Assembly (NCBI GenBank): GCA_964435775.1
Contig: CAYTAP010000049.1
Coordinates: 1 to 25,689, forward strand
Direction: 5' to 3'
DNA from: CAYTAP01 sp964435775
GTDB taxonomy: Bacteria > Planctomycetota > Phycisphaerae > Tepidisphaerales > Tepidisphaeraceae
Length of the DNA stretch: 25,689 nucleotides
This document shows positions 15,656-23,434 of this stretch, piece after piece. A program made the position numbers and the translations under genes. The stretch's first letter is position 1. Each line of letters starts with the position of its first letter. A model generated the notes under the pieces. It was not told the DNA's origin, did not search any database, and saw only the letters and a program-made list of their open reading frames with translations.

Positions 15656-15862
15656 TCACGCCGGATCATACCCACTCCCTCCCCACGGATGACATCGCAG
15701 AATTCGCTTGGCGGCGCGCCAACTGCCCCGCCAAGGGCCATACTTGCCAATGGCGTCGATCGCATACTGGCTGCAGGTGGGATGATAGCGGCAGTGCCCC
15801 CCCAACAGCCGCCCGAGCGTGACACGGTAAAGGAGAATGATTTGGATGAAGACCCATTTCAT
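15656..15862 (-). CDS. yidD: Membrane protein insertion efficiency factor YidD
   Basis: This is a small peripheral membrane protein (68 residues from the ATG at 15860-15862) that aids YidC-dependent insertion of inner membrane proteins. The family core is intact: 'IILLYRVTLGRLLGGHCRYH', 'PTCSQYAIDAIGKYGPWRG' and 'RAAKRILRCHPWGGSGYDP'. Its ATG overlaps the rnpA stop (ATGA), so translation is probably coupled. The order rnpA-yidD is the classical one, but yidC is not next: downstream (leftward) lies the oppositely oriented csrA. Confidence 0.95.
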   Translation of the reverse strand: MKWVFIQIILLYRVTLGRLLGGHCRYHPTCSQYAIDAIGKYGPWRGSWRAAKRILRCHPWGGSGYDPA

Positions 15863-16281
15863 GGTTGCCCCCCCGGATTCGTCGTCGCAGGCGCCTCCGA
15901 CGCCCCGGCATCCGCCTTCCTCACCCAAGCCCCATGAAGCCGCGTTGACAAGCCTGTCAGCGTCCGCTCATACTCTTCAAGCGCCGGTGGCTCATGACCC
16001 CGCGCCACGACAACCAGGTCATACGCGCCCGGCCATTGCCGGCAATTCAGTCGAAATGCCTCCCGCAACATACGTTTGATGCGATTGCGCCGCGGCGCAT
16101 TCCCCGCCTTGCGCCCAATCGAAATACCCAGCCGCCAGTGCGCCAAGCCATTCGGCCGGGCATACGCCGTCAACGCACCCTTGCTGGTTCGCACGCGCGC
16201 ATCGAATATGGCCGAAAAAGCCGCCCGGCCGCTCAACCGAAGCTCCCGCCCAAACGTGTTGCATCGCTTCCGATCGTTCAC
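15859..16281 (-). CDS. rnpA: Ribonuclease P protein component
   Basis: This is the protein subunit of RNase P, which binds the catalytic RNA and helps remove the 5' leader of pre-tRNA. It has 140 residues with the conserved core 'LRLSGRAAFSAIFDARVR', 'WRLGISIGRKAGNAPRRN' and 'RIKRMLREAFRLN', including the RNR signature (residues 65-67). The C-terminal tail of about 30 residues is Ala/Gly/Pro-rich and extends past the family core. In most bacteria rpmH (bL34) is directly upstream; here the 139 bases between rnpA and the divergent recR contain no bL34-like frame. Confidence 0.93.
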   Translation of the reverse strand: MNDRKRCNTFGRELRLSGRAAFSAIFDARVRTSKGALTAYARPNGLAHWRLGISIGRKAGNAPRRNRIKRMLREAFRLNCRQWPGAYDLVVVARGHEPPALEEYERTLTGLSTRLHGAWVRKADAGASEAPATTNPGGQP

Positions 16282-16420
16282 AAGCTCAATCCTGCTCCCC
16301 GCGCGCGATACTGCTCATCACATCCCCACATCGGCTATACTCTCCCCGTGTCGAGCCTGGCGTCGTTCGCCAACTCGCCATAGAACACCCTCGCTCTCGC
16401 AAACGTAATATAGCAATCCC

Positions 16421-17023
16421 ATGAGCAGTCACACCCAAAGCATCCAAAACCTGATGAACCAGCTCGCCGCCCTCCCCGGCATCGGCATGCGCTCGGCCGA
16501 GCGGATCGCCTTTCATTTGCTGAAGCAAAAGCCGGAGGAGGCGATGAAGCTCGCCGACGCCATCCGCGACGTCAAAACCCGGATCCGCCACTGCAGCATC
16601 TGCTACAACCTGACCGAGGATGACCCCTGCCCCATCTGCTCGGACACTTCCCGCGACCAGGGACTCGTCTGCGTCGTCGAACAACCAAAAGACCTGCTCG
16701 CGCTGGAGGCGACCGGCCTCTACAAAGGCGTCTACCACGTCCTCCTCGGCCGAATCGCCCCGCTGGAGGGGATGGAACCCGAAGACCTCACGGTCGCGCC
16801 GCTCATGGAACGTCTCGCCAGCGGCGCGGTGCGCGAAGTCATCATGGGAACCAACCCCAACATGGAAGGCGATGGCACCGCGCTGCACCTGCAAAGCCTC
16901 ATGGTCCAATACCCCAATGTGCGCGTGACGCGCCTGGCCCGCGGCCTGCCCGCCGGCAGCAACATCGAATACGCCAACCGCAACATCCTCTCCGACGCCA
17001 TCAGCGGCCGACAAGTCATGTAG
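16421..17023 (+). CDS. recR: Recombination mediator RecR
   Basis: RecR works with RecO (and RecF) to load RecA on SSB-coated gapped DNA. The product is 200 residues, the standard length. An N-terminal helix-hairpin-helix (LPGIGMRSAERIA, residues 18-30) is followed by the zinc finger with C58, C61, C70 and C73 ('HCSICYNLTEDDPCPIC'). The Toprim domain contains 'VCVVEQPKDLLALEATG', 'YHVLLGRIAPLEGMEPEDL' and 'GTNPNMEGDGTALHL'. The C-terminal 'RLARGLPAGSNIEYAN' is diagnostic. The usual partners dnaX and the YbaB/EbfC gene are not adjacent. It is divergent from rnpA and convergent with thiL. Confidence 0.97.
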   Translation: MSSHTQSIQNLMNQLAALPGIGMRSAERIAFHLLKQKPEEAMKLADAIRDVKTRIRHCSICYNLTEDDPCPICSDTSRDQGLVCVVEQPKDLLALEATGLYKGVYHVLLGRIAPLEGMEPEDLTVAPLMERLASGAVREVIMGTNPNMEGDGTALHLQSLMVQYPNVRVTRLARGLPAGSNIEYANRNILSDAISGRQVM

Positions 17024-17111
17024 ACAACCACGTCTGCACGGCCCACGCCCCCGCGCAACCTTTCATCACCCGCAACGAGCCGCGAGCGTGCGCGACCGGA
17101 CATCGCACAAC

Positions 17112-18023
17112 TCACCCGCGGTCGGCGCCACCCCCCATCACATGCTCCCACCCCCGCGCGTCGAGTGGGCATGATTCCCCCCGCTCATTCAAAAAAATGC
17201 CCGGCGCGGCGGTGATCCGCCCGATGCAAACGCCCGCCGGGGGGAGAGCGGTACCCGTGGTGAACAACAACTCGTGATCCTCCCCATCGTGCAGGGCATG
17301 TTCCAGCGCAGGGCGACCATCCGTTCGCCCCAGCGTCACGGCATCCGGATGAATCGGAATTTGATCCGCTTCAAGTATCGCGCCCACGTTGCTCTGCCGG
17401 CAGATGTGTCGAAGGTCGCGGGAGATGCCATCACTCAGGTCAATCATCGCGCTCAGATGCGCCGATTGCGCCAATTGTCGCGCCAGATGGATCGCGGGCG
17501 TGAAGGTCATGTGGCGACCCAATATCGAGCCCCCCAGCGGTCCGGTCACATAGATTCGATCACCGGGTTTGGCCCCTTTTCGCGTGATCGGCGTGACGCC
17601 GGCGCTGCGGCCAAGAATGGTGACGGTCAGCGCCAACCGGCCGTTCCATACCGCCGTATCCCCCCCCACGATCTTGCAATAAAACGCATCGCCCGCCTCG
17701 CGGATGCCCTGATAGAGCGCCTTGGCATATGACAACTCAACCGAGCGCGGCAGCGCCACCGCGACAACCGCAGCCGCTGGCAGGCACGCCATCGCAGCGC
17801 AGTCCGACAGGTTGCGATTCATGACCTTCCGCCCGATGTCACGTGGGCCATGCACCGCCGAGTCAAAATGCACGCCATCGAGCACCTGATCGACCCCGAC
17901 GAGCAGAAGGTCGTCCTTCGGCCAGTTCAAAACCGCCAGGTCATCCCCCACGGGAAGCGAAACAAGGCCGGATGCCTTTTGCTGTCCGCCAATCCACTCA
18001 ATGAAGTCAAACTCTCCCGACAT
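17112..18023 (-). CDS. thiL: Thiamine-monophosphate kinase
   Basis: ThiL phosphorylates thiamine monophosphate with ATP to give the cofactor thiamine diphosphate. From the ATG at 18021-18023 (MSGEFDFIEWI) it is 303 residues; a TTG three codons upstream is also in frame. Family motifs are in order: 'LPVGDDLAVL', 'LLVGVDQVLDGVHFD' (Asp/Gly/His ligands), 'RKVMNRNLSDCAAMAC', 'IVGGDTAVWNGRLALTVTIL', 'GDRIYVTGPLGGS', 'AMIDLSDGISRDLRHI' and 'DGEDHELLFT'. No TPP riboswitch is visible upstream, and no other thi gene is nearby. The spacer to the divergent permease gene holds a small palindrome (CAATG-TTTG-CATTG, 18056-18069). Confidence 0.95.
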   Translation of the reverse strand: MSGEFDFIEWIGGQQKASGLVSLPVGDDLAVLNWPKDDLLLVGVDQVLDGVHFDSAVHGPRDIGRKVMNRNLSDCAAMACLPAAAVVAVALPRSVELSYAKALYQGIREAGDAFYCKIVGGDTAVWNGRLALTVTILGRSAGVTPITRKGAKPGDRIYVTGPLGGSILGRHMTFTPAIHLARQLAQSAHLSAMIDLSDGISRDLRHICRQSNVGAILEADQIPIHPDAVTLGRTDGRPALEHALHDGEDHELLFTTGTALPPAGVCIGRITAAPGIFLNERGESCPLDARGWEHVMGGGADRG

Positions 18024-18142
18024 GAACAACAAATTAAGCCACCGGCATCAAAATACAATGTTTGCATTGGCTGAGCCTGCCCAAACAACCCTCATCCCCT
18101 CCATGAGCATTCCGAACGAATCAAAAACGAGCATTGCCAAGT

Positions 18143-18172
18143 TTGACAGGTATTCCGTCGGTGGACTAGGCT
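18143..18172 (+). promoter_or_regulatory. Candidate promoter for the permease-USP gene
   Basis: A perfect TTGACA (18143-18148) is followed after 18 bases by TAGGCT (18167-18172), which runs into AAT. It lies about 55 bases before the chosen ATG in the spacer between divergent thiL and the permease gene. The -35 is strong, the -10 weak. Confidence 0.45.
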
Positions 18173-18226
18173 AATGGCTCGCGTTTGCCACCGGCGGTGA
18201 CGCGCCGGCCAACGGGACGAGTCACG

Positions 18227-20167
18227 ATGGAAGCAGAAGCGAACGGAGGGGGCGGGAAACCGGCGGCATTGTCGATGCTTGCCAGCGAGCGTCCCCGCAA
18301 TGTGGGATGGTTGCAGGCCGCCGGGCTGCTCTTCGGGGACTGGGGGACCAGCCGGCTGTATGTCCTGGGCATCGCGTTCCTCGTTGCGGGGCGCACGAGC
18401 ATCTACCTCATCGCGGGGATGAGCCTGCTGATCCTGGCGGTCGGCTGGGCCTACTCGCAAATCTGCCGGATCTACCCCGACGGCGGCGGCGTGTACACCG
18501 CCGCCAAGCAAAAGGCGCGGCTGCTGGGGGTCATCGGCGCGCTGCTCCTTTTTGCCGATTACACGGTGACCGCCAGCCTCAGCGCGCTGGATGCGTTCCA
18601 CTATTTCGGGCTGGGGCAACAACACCATTCCTCGGTCGCGCCCGCCAAGGACGCCGGGGATAGGATCATCCTCGACAACATGGACGGCGGGGATACGGCG
18701 GACAACCCCGAAGCGTCCGAGCCGCTGTGGGTATGGAACAGCCCCGGCCTCTGGGCGATCCTCGCAATCGGCGCCATCGGAGCGTTCAATCTCCTCGGAC
18801 CCAAGCATTCGGCGAGGTTCGCCGTTTTCGCGGCGCTGGGGATGGTGGCGATCACGCTGCTGGTCGTGGGGTTCGCGCTGCCGCAGGTCAAATGGGGGGA
18901 GGTGAACTTCGGGAGCTTCCGCCAGCCGCCGGGGCAGATGTGGGAGGCGTTCGTCGGCATTGTCCTGGCCCTCAGCGGCGTCGAGGCGATCGCCAACCTC
19001 ACCGGCGTCATGAAGAAACCCGTCTATCTGACAGCGAAAAAGAGCATCGGGCTTGTCGCGGCGGAAGTCGCCTTGTTCAACCTGCTCCTGGCGTTCGCCA
19101 TGCTGGCGATTCCGGTGCTTAGCCGCTCGGAGCATTCCGCGGACATGCTCGCCTTCATGGCGGGGCATTATGTGGGCAACTGGGGGGAATGGCCGGTACG
19201 AATCATCGGCGGCACGCTGCTGCTCAGCGCGACGAACACCGCCGTCAACGGGCTGATGAGCATCATCTATGTCATGAGCCGCGATGGCGAAATGCCCGCG
19301 ATCTTCCAGCGCCTCAACGGATGGGGAGCGCCATGGGTGGGCGCGGTCGTGGCCGCCGCGGTGCCGGCGCTGGTCCTCGTCGTCGCGCATGATCTGGAGA
19401 CGCTGGCATCGCTTTACGCCATGGGCGTGGTTGGCGCGGTGGCGATCAATTGCTCACTCTGCACCTTCCATCCGCGGCTGCGGAAGATTTATCGCAAGTT
19501 CGGGATGGCGATCCTGGCGGTGGTCCTCATCGCCATCTGGATCACGCTGGCGTTCACCAAAATGCACGCGACGATTTTCGTTTCAATCGTGCTCGTCAGC
19601 GGACTGCTCCTGCGGCAGATCACCAAGTACGCCGCCAAGCGAAAGCCCAAGCAGAGTCTCCTCCGACGCGCGATCGTCGAGCAGCTCTCCCCCGAGGCGA
19701 TGGAAAAGCCACGCATCCTTTTGGCGACCGCCGGATCGGCGCGATTGGCCGAACCCGCCATCCAACTCGCCCAGGCCGAGGGGGCGGCGCTCGTCGTCGC
19801 GTTCATTCGCGCCGTCGCCCTGTCCTACAAAGTGGAGGCGGAAAACCGCCTCACCCTCGACACCGACCCGGCCGCCCTGGCGATGTTCACAACGTTTCTG
19901 GACCTCGGCCACAAATACGGCGTCCCGATCATCCCCATGTACGACACCGGTCCCGACGCCGCCGAGCTTCTCGCCGAACACGCGGCCTTGCACGGATGCG
20001 ATCGCGTGCTCATCGGGACCAGCCGGCGTGGCATGCTGCATCACCTCATCCGCGGCAGCTTCCAACGAAAGCTCGAAGCGCTGTTGCCCCCGGAGATTCC
20101 CGTGGAAGTCATCCAGGAGGCGGATACAACGACGCCCAATGATGGCGACGGCGAACACAAGTCATAG
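18227..20167 (+). CDS. APC-superfamily permease with C-terminal universal stress protein domain
   Basis: This is a 646-residue membrane transporter. The first ~460 residues hold about 12 hydrophobic helices with the amino acid-polyamine-organocation pattern: 'GLLFGDWGTSRLYVLG' in helix 1, 'YSQICRIYPDGGGVYTAAKQ', 'EAFVGIVLALSGVEAIANLT' in helix 6 and 'TNTAVNGLMSIIYVMSRDGE' in helix 8. A polar, acidic loop of about 45 residues lies between the third and fourth segments. After a basic linker, a cytoplasmic domain (about 492-630) begins 'PRILLATAGSARLAEPAIQ' and ends 'RVLIGTSRRGMLHHLIRGS', the G-x2-G-x9-G(S/T) nucleotide-binding motif of UspA proteins. ATG 18227 was preferred over the TTG at 18185. 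The substrate is unknown; the USP part is probably regulatory (inference). Confidence 0.88.
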   Translation: MEAEANGGGGKPAALSMLASERPRNVGWLQAAGLLFGDWGTSRLYVLGIAFLVAGRTSIYLIAGMSLLILAVGWAYSQICRIYPDGGGVYTAAKQKARLLGVIGALLLFADYTVTASLSALDAFHYFGLGQQHHSSVAPAKDAGDRIILDNMDGGDTADNPEASEPLWVWNSPGLWAILAIGAIGAFNLLGPKHSARFAVFAALGMVAITLLVVGFALPQVKWGEVNFGSFRQPPGQMWEAFVGIVLALSGVEAIANLTGVMKKPVYLTAKKSIGLVAAEVALFNLLLAFAMLAIPVLSRSEHSADMLAFMAGHYVGNWGEWPVRIIGGTLLLSATNTAVNGLMSIIYVMSRDGEMPAIFQRLNGWGAPWVGAVVAAAVPALVLVVAHDLETLASLYAMGVVGAVAINCSLCTFHPRLRKIYRKFGMAILAVVLIAIWITLAFTKMHATIFVSIVLVSGLLLRQITKYAAKRKPKQSLLRRAIVEQLSPEAMEKPRILLATAGSARLAEPAIQLAQAEGAALVVAFIRAVALSYKVEAENRLTLDTDPAALAMFTTFLDLGHKYGVPIIPMYDTGPDAAELLAEHAALHGCDRVLIGTSRRGMLHHLIRGSFQRKLEALLPPEIPVEVIQEADTTTPNDGDGEHKS

Positions 20168-20280
20168 GCAAATCGCTTTTTGATTGCACGCCCGTTCCGG
20201 CACGGTAAAATAGGTACCCGGGTTCAACGGATGAAGCGTGCGGGTGGGGTATTTCGATTTAGACAATCAGGAGATGGACC

Positions 20281-20877
20281 ATGGACAGCAGCTCAACGGG
20301 CGTGCGGACGTCGTGGCGATTCTGGCGGGTTGCGTGTTTTCTACTGGCGCTCGGCGCGGGCGTATGGGTGTGGCGGGCGTCGATCGACGTGCCCAGCCTT
20401 GGGGAGGAGCATGCTGAAGTCGCACAGGCAAAAGAAACCTCGCGTGTGGTCAGCGCCGACGGAAAGCAGGTCAATGCGGGGCGATACCTGGTGATGGTGG
20501 CGGGATGCAACGATTGTCACACTCCCGGCTGGGATCGCGCGCCGGGGAAAATTCCCGAAGCGCAATGGCTGAGCGGCGTCCCCCTGGGATGGCGCGGACC
20601 CTGGGGAACCAGCTACGCGGCCAATCTTCGCCTGACGGTGCAAAAGCTCAACGCCGATGAATGGGTGAAGATGATGCACACCCGCAACGCCCGTCCGCCA
20701 ATGCCGTGGGCAAGCGTCAATGCGATGAGCGAATCCGATGTCCGCGCCATCTATGAATACATCCACAGCCTCGGCCCCGCCGGCGAAGCGATGCCCGCCG
20801 ACCTTCCCCCCGGCGTTGAACCGACCGGACCCTATCTGAACATGGAACCGGTGTTCCCGAAGAAGGCTGCGGATTAA
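20281..20877 (+). CDS. Membrane-anchored monohaem cytochrome c
   Basis: This is a 198-residue protein with one N-terminal hydrophobic segment (about residues 12-30), likely an uncleaved anchor that places the rest in the periplasm. One haem-binding CxxCH is present (C76, C79, H80 in 'VAGCNDCHTPGW'), and M141 in 'RPPMPWASV' is the best sixth-ligand candidate. 'NAGRYLVMVAGCNDCH' and 'AIYEYIHSLGP' are typical of class I cytochromes c that serve dehydrogenases or small electron-transfer chains. ATG 20281 is preceded by AGGAGA. No redox enzyme gene is adjacent, so the partner is unknown. It lies between the permease-USP gene and the GH78-like gene, all on the same strand. Confidence 0.87.
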   Translation: MDSSSTGVRTSWRFWRVACFLLALGAGVWVWRASIDVPSLGEEHAEVAQAKETSRVVSADGKQVNAGRYLVMVAGCNDCHTPGWDRAPGKIPEAQWLSGVPLGWRGPWGTSYAANLRLTVQKLNADEWVKMMHTRNARPPMPWASVNAMSESDVRAIYEYIHSLGPAGEAMPADLPPGVEPTGPYLNMEPVFPKKAAD

Positions 20878-20935
20878 ACTCGTGACGAGCAGCGCGATTC
20901 GGACTTGATTCGGCTTTCGAGTAGATTATTTCCTC

Positions 20936-23359
20936 ATGCAACAGACGCTCATCGCCCGGGATCCATTCCTTGATGTTCAAGCCCACTGGTGGTCCCGCGG
21001 TCGATGGCCGGCCCAGTGGATATCCCATCCCGCGGTCAACGGCACCGCGCCGACGGTGACGGCGTATCGGTGCCGATTTCATGTTGAAAAACCCACTCCC
21101 CTTCGGCTGCATGTCAGCGCCGATGAACGGTATGAATTGCTGCTTGATGGCAAACGCATCGGCCGCGGGCCGCAGCGCTCGGACATCGAACATTGGCATT
21201 ACGAAACCTATGACGGGCAACTGCCCGTTGGCGATCACGTCCTCGTTGCCCGCACCTGGTGGCTGGGGCCGACCGCGCCGTCACCTTGCGCGCAGATGTC
21301 GGTGCGCCCGGCATTTCTGCTGGCGGCGCAAGGTGAACTCGCGGCGACATTGACCACGGGGCGGGGGGAATGGGAGTGCAAAGTGCTTGAGGGGTACAGC
21401 TTCCCCCCGCTTTTGCCCGACATGCTCTGGTTCCCCGGCGCGCGGGTTCGGATCAACGGGGCGGCGTATCCCTGGGGCGTGGAAATGGGAGGGGGAACGG
21501 GTTGGGAAAAGGTGAATGTGCTTCAGGATGCCATCAACGCCGCGGCCTATTCGGAAGCACCGGCCGGCTGGCTGCTCGAACCCTCGCTGCTGCCGGCGAT
21601 GCTCGATGAGCCGCGCTATGTCGGGCTTGTCCGCCATGTGGAAACGGTTGACTCATCCGACACGCGAAAACTCGCGGTCGATCCCGCCAAGCATGAGCAG
21701 GACAAGGCGCATCCCTGGCAGCGCCTGTTGCGGGGTGAGGGGACCGTCACGGTGGCCCCCCACTCCAAACGCCGCGTCATTGTTGATCTCCAGGATTATT
21801 ACCTCGGCTACCCGCAAATGGTGAGCAGCGGCGGCAAGGGGTCGCTCGTCCGCCTTCACTGGGCGGAGGCATTGTCCGAGCAGGACCGCGACGCCACGCT
21901 ATCCACCCAGTTGCGCACCAAGGGCAACCGCGATATCATCGACGGGAAGCACTTCATAGGCATCGGCGACATTTTTGAGCCCGACGGGGGCGGCGGCCGA
22001 TCGTTTCAAACGCTCTGGTATGAAGCCGGACGATTCCTCGAACTGTATGTCGAAACCGCCGACGACGCGCTCGTGATCGAATCTCTGTTCTTTCATGAAA
22101 CGCGCTATCCGCACCACTGCGAATCGTATTTCGAATGCTCCGACCCCCAGTTGGGTCGCATCGTCCCCATTGCCCGGCGGACGCTGGAGATGTGCTCGCA
22201 CGAAACGTACATGGACTGCCCCTACTACGAGCAGCTTCAATATGCGGGGGACACGGCGGTCGATCTGCTCATCAATTATGTCACGACCCGCGATGACCGG
22301 CTGGCGCGGCAGGCGATGCTCGCATTTGATTATTCGCGCCAATCCAACGGGTTGACCCTGGGTCGATATCCGTCGCGTTCGCCACAGATCATCGCCCCCT
22401 TTTCGCTGGCGTGGATCCGAATGGTCTACGACTACGCCCACTGGAAAAATGATCTGGAGTTTGTTGAACGGCGCATGACCGGCGTGCGCGGCGTGCTCGA
22501 CGCCTTCACTCGCCTGATCACCTCAGATGGACTCGTCGCCGCCCCAATGGGGTGGAACTTCCAGGATTGGGTGCCCGCTTGGGAAACCGGCGGCTCCCAC
22601 ACGGGCATCCCCCCCGCCGGACACGCAGGGATGAGCGGCATCCTCAACTGGCAGGCGATCATCGCGTTTCAGCAGGCAGCGCAACTCGAATCGCTTGTCG
22701 GACAAACCGAAATGGCCGAATACCATCGTCGGGTGGCCGACCTGATCGCCGCCGCCATGGGCTCATTCTGGGATCAGGACCGGGCGCTCTACGCTGACGA
22801 CCTGGGTAGAACACACTTCAGCGAACACTCGCAATCCCTGGCGATCCTCAGCGGGCGGTTGGATGCGCACCACCGCGCGCTGGTTGGGCATAATTTATTG
22901 ACCGACCCAAACCTGACCCGCGTCACCTTTTATTTCGCGTTCTATCTTTTTGAGGCGTACCGACTGCTCGGACGGGTGGATCGGATGATCCAACGATTGT
23001 CCCCCTGGGTGGACATGACGGCGCTCGGCCTGCGGACAACCCCGGAAACGCCCGAACCGACGCGATCGGATTGCCACAGTTGGTCGGCGCATCCGCTGTT
23101 TCATTTCGCCGCGACGATCCTCGGCGTGCGCCCGGCCGGTCCGGGCTTCCGAACTGTCCGCATTCAGCCGCAACTCGGACCGCTGAGCAGCGCACGGGGA
23201 ACCGTCGCGCATAAGCAGGGTCTGATTACCGTCGATGTGCGCCGCCAGGGCGAGGGCGCGACAATCACCGCCACCCTGCCGCCCGGGCTGGTCGGCGAAC
23301 TGCGCTGGGGTAACCACGTCAGCACGCTGCGAAGCGGAACCAATGAGTGGCGGGGATGA
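20936..23359 (+). CDS. GH78-like alpha-L-rhamnosidase family protein
   Basis: This 807-residue glycoside hydrolase-like protein has the domain order of bacterial alpha-L-rhamnosidases. N-terminal beta domains (about 1-400) include 'RLHVSADERYELLLDGKRIG' and 'LYVETADDALVIESLFFHET'. An (alpha/alpha)6 barrel (about 400-715) opens 'YFECSDPQLGRIVPIARRTL' and continues with 'HETYMDCPYYEQLQYAGDT'. A C-terminal beta domain starts 'VRPAGPGFRTVRIQPQLG'. In the barrel D427, E432 and D439 keep the D-x4-E-x6-D spacing of the GH78 general-acid region, although the usual DCPxRDE wording is changed. E704/E707 in 'TTPETPEPTRSDCHSWSAHP' lie where the general base is expected. No signal peptide is seen, so it appears cytoplasmic. 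Substrate specificity beyond the family is not assignable. Confidence 0.85.
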   Translation: MQQTLIARDPFLDVQAHWWSRGRWPAQWISHPAVNGTAPTVTAYRCRFHVEKPTPLRLHVSADERYELLLDGKRIGRGPQRSDIEHWHYETYDGQLPVGDHVLVARTWWLGPTAPSPCAQMSVRPAFLLAAQGELAATLTTGRGEWECKVLEGYSFPPLLPDMLWFPGARVRINGAAYPWGVEMGGGTGWEKVNVLQDAINAAAYSEAPAGWLLEPSLLPAMLDEPRYVGLVRHVETVDSSDTRKLAVDPAKHEQDKAHPWQRLLRGEGTVTVAPHSKRRVIVDLQDYYLGYPQMVSSGGKGSLVRLHWAEALSEQDRDATLSTQLRTKGNRDIIDGKHFIGIGDIFEPDGGGGRSFQTLWYEAGRFLELYVETADDALVIESLFFHETRYPHHCESYFECSDPQLGRIVPIARRTLEMCSHETYMDCPYYEQLQYAGDTAVDLLINYVTTRDDRLARQAMLAFDYSRQSNGLTLGRYPSRSPQIIAPFSLAWIRMVYDYAHWKNDLEFVERRMTGVRGVLDAFTRLITSDGLVAAPMGWNFQDWVPAWETGGSHTGIPPAGHAGMSGILNWQAIIAFQQAAQLESLVGQTEMAEYHRRVADLIAAAMGSFWDQDRALYADDLGRTHFSEHSQSLAILSGRLDAHHRALVGHNLLTDPNLTRVTFYFAFYLFEAYRLLGRVDRMIQRLSPWVDMTALGLRTTPETPEPTRSDCHSWSAHPLFHFAATILGVRPAGPGFRTVRIQPQLGPLSSARGTVAHKQGLITVDVRRQGEGATITATLPPGLVGELRWGNHVSTLRSGTNEWRG

Positions 23360-23434
23360 TTTCCGCACGCCGCGCGTAATCATTTTTCGGGTGCCGCCCG
23401 ACGCCTCATGTCGCATGAGACGAACCCACATCCC

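Noticed and set aside
16286..17014. Minus-strand open frame of 242 codons opposite recR
   Set aside because: Its whole length is complementary to a full-length RecR with intact zinc finger and Toprim motifs; no ribosome-binding site or family pattern.
18024..18226. TPP riboswitch before thiL
   Set aside because: No CUGAGA-type thi-box core is found on the minus strand; only a 5-bp palindrome is present.
18092..19390. Minus-strand open frame of 432 codons opposite the permease-USP gene
   Set aside because: Arg/His/Asp/Gln-rich translation with no domains, typical of the complement of hydrophobic coding sequence; the plus-strand protein is clearly real.
23405..23419. CTCATG-TCG-CATGAG hairpin as a bidirectional terminator between the rhamnosidase-like and epimerase genes
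   Set aside because: The stem is only six base pairs and no T-run follows on either strand.
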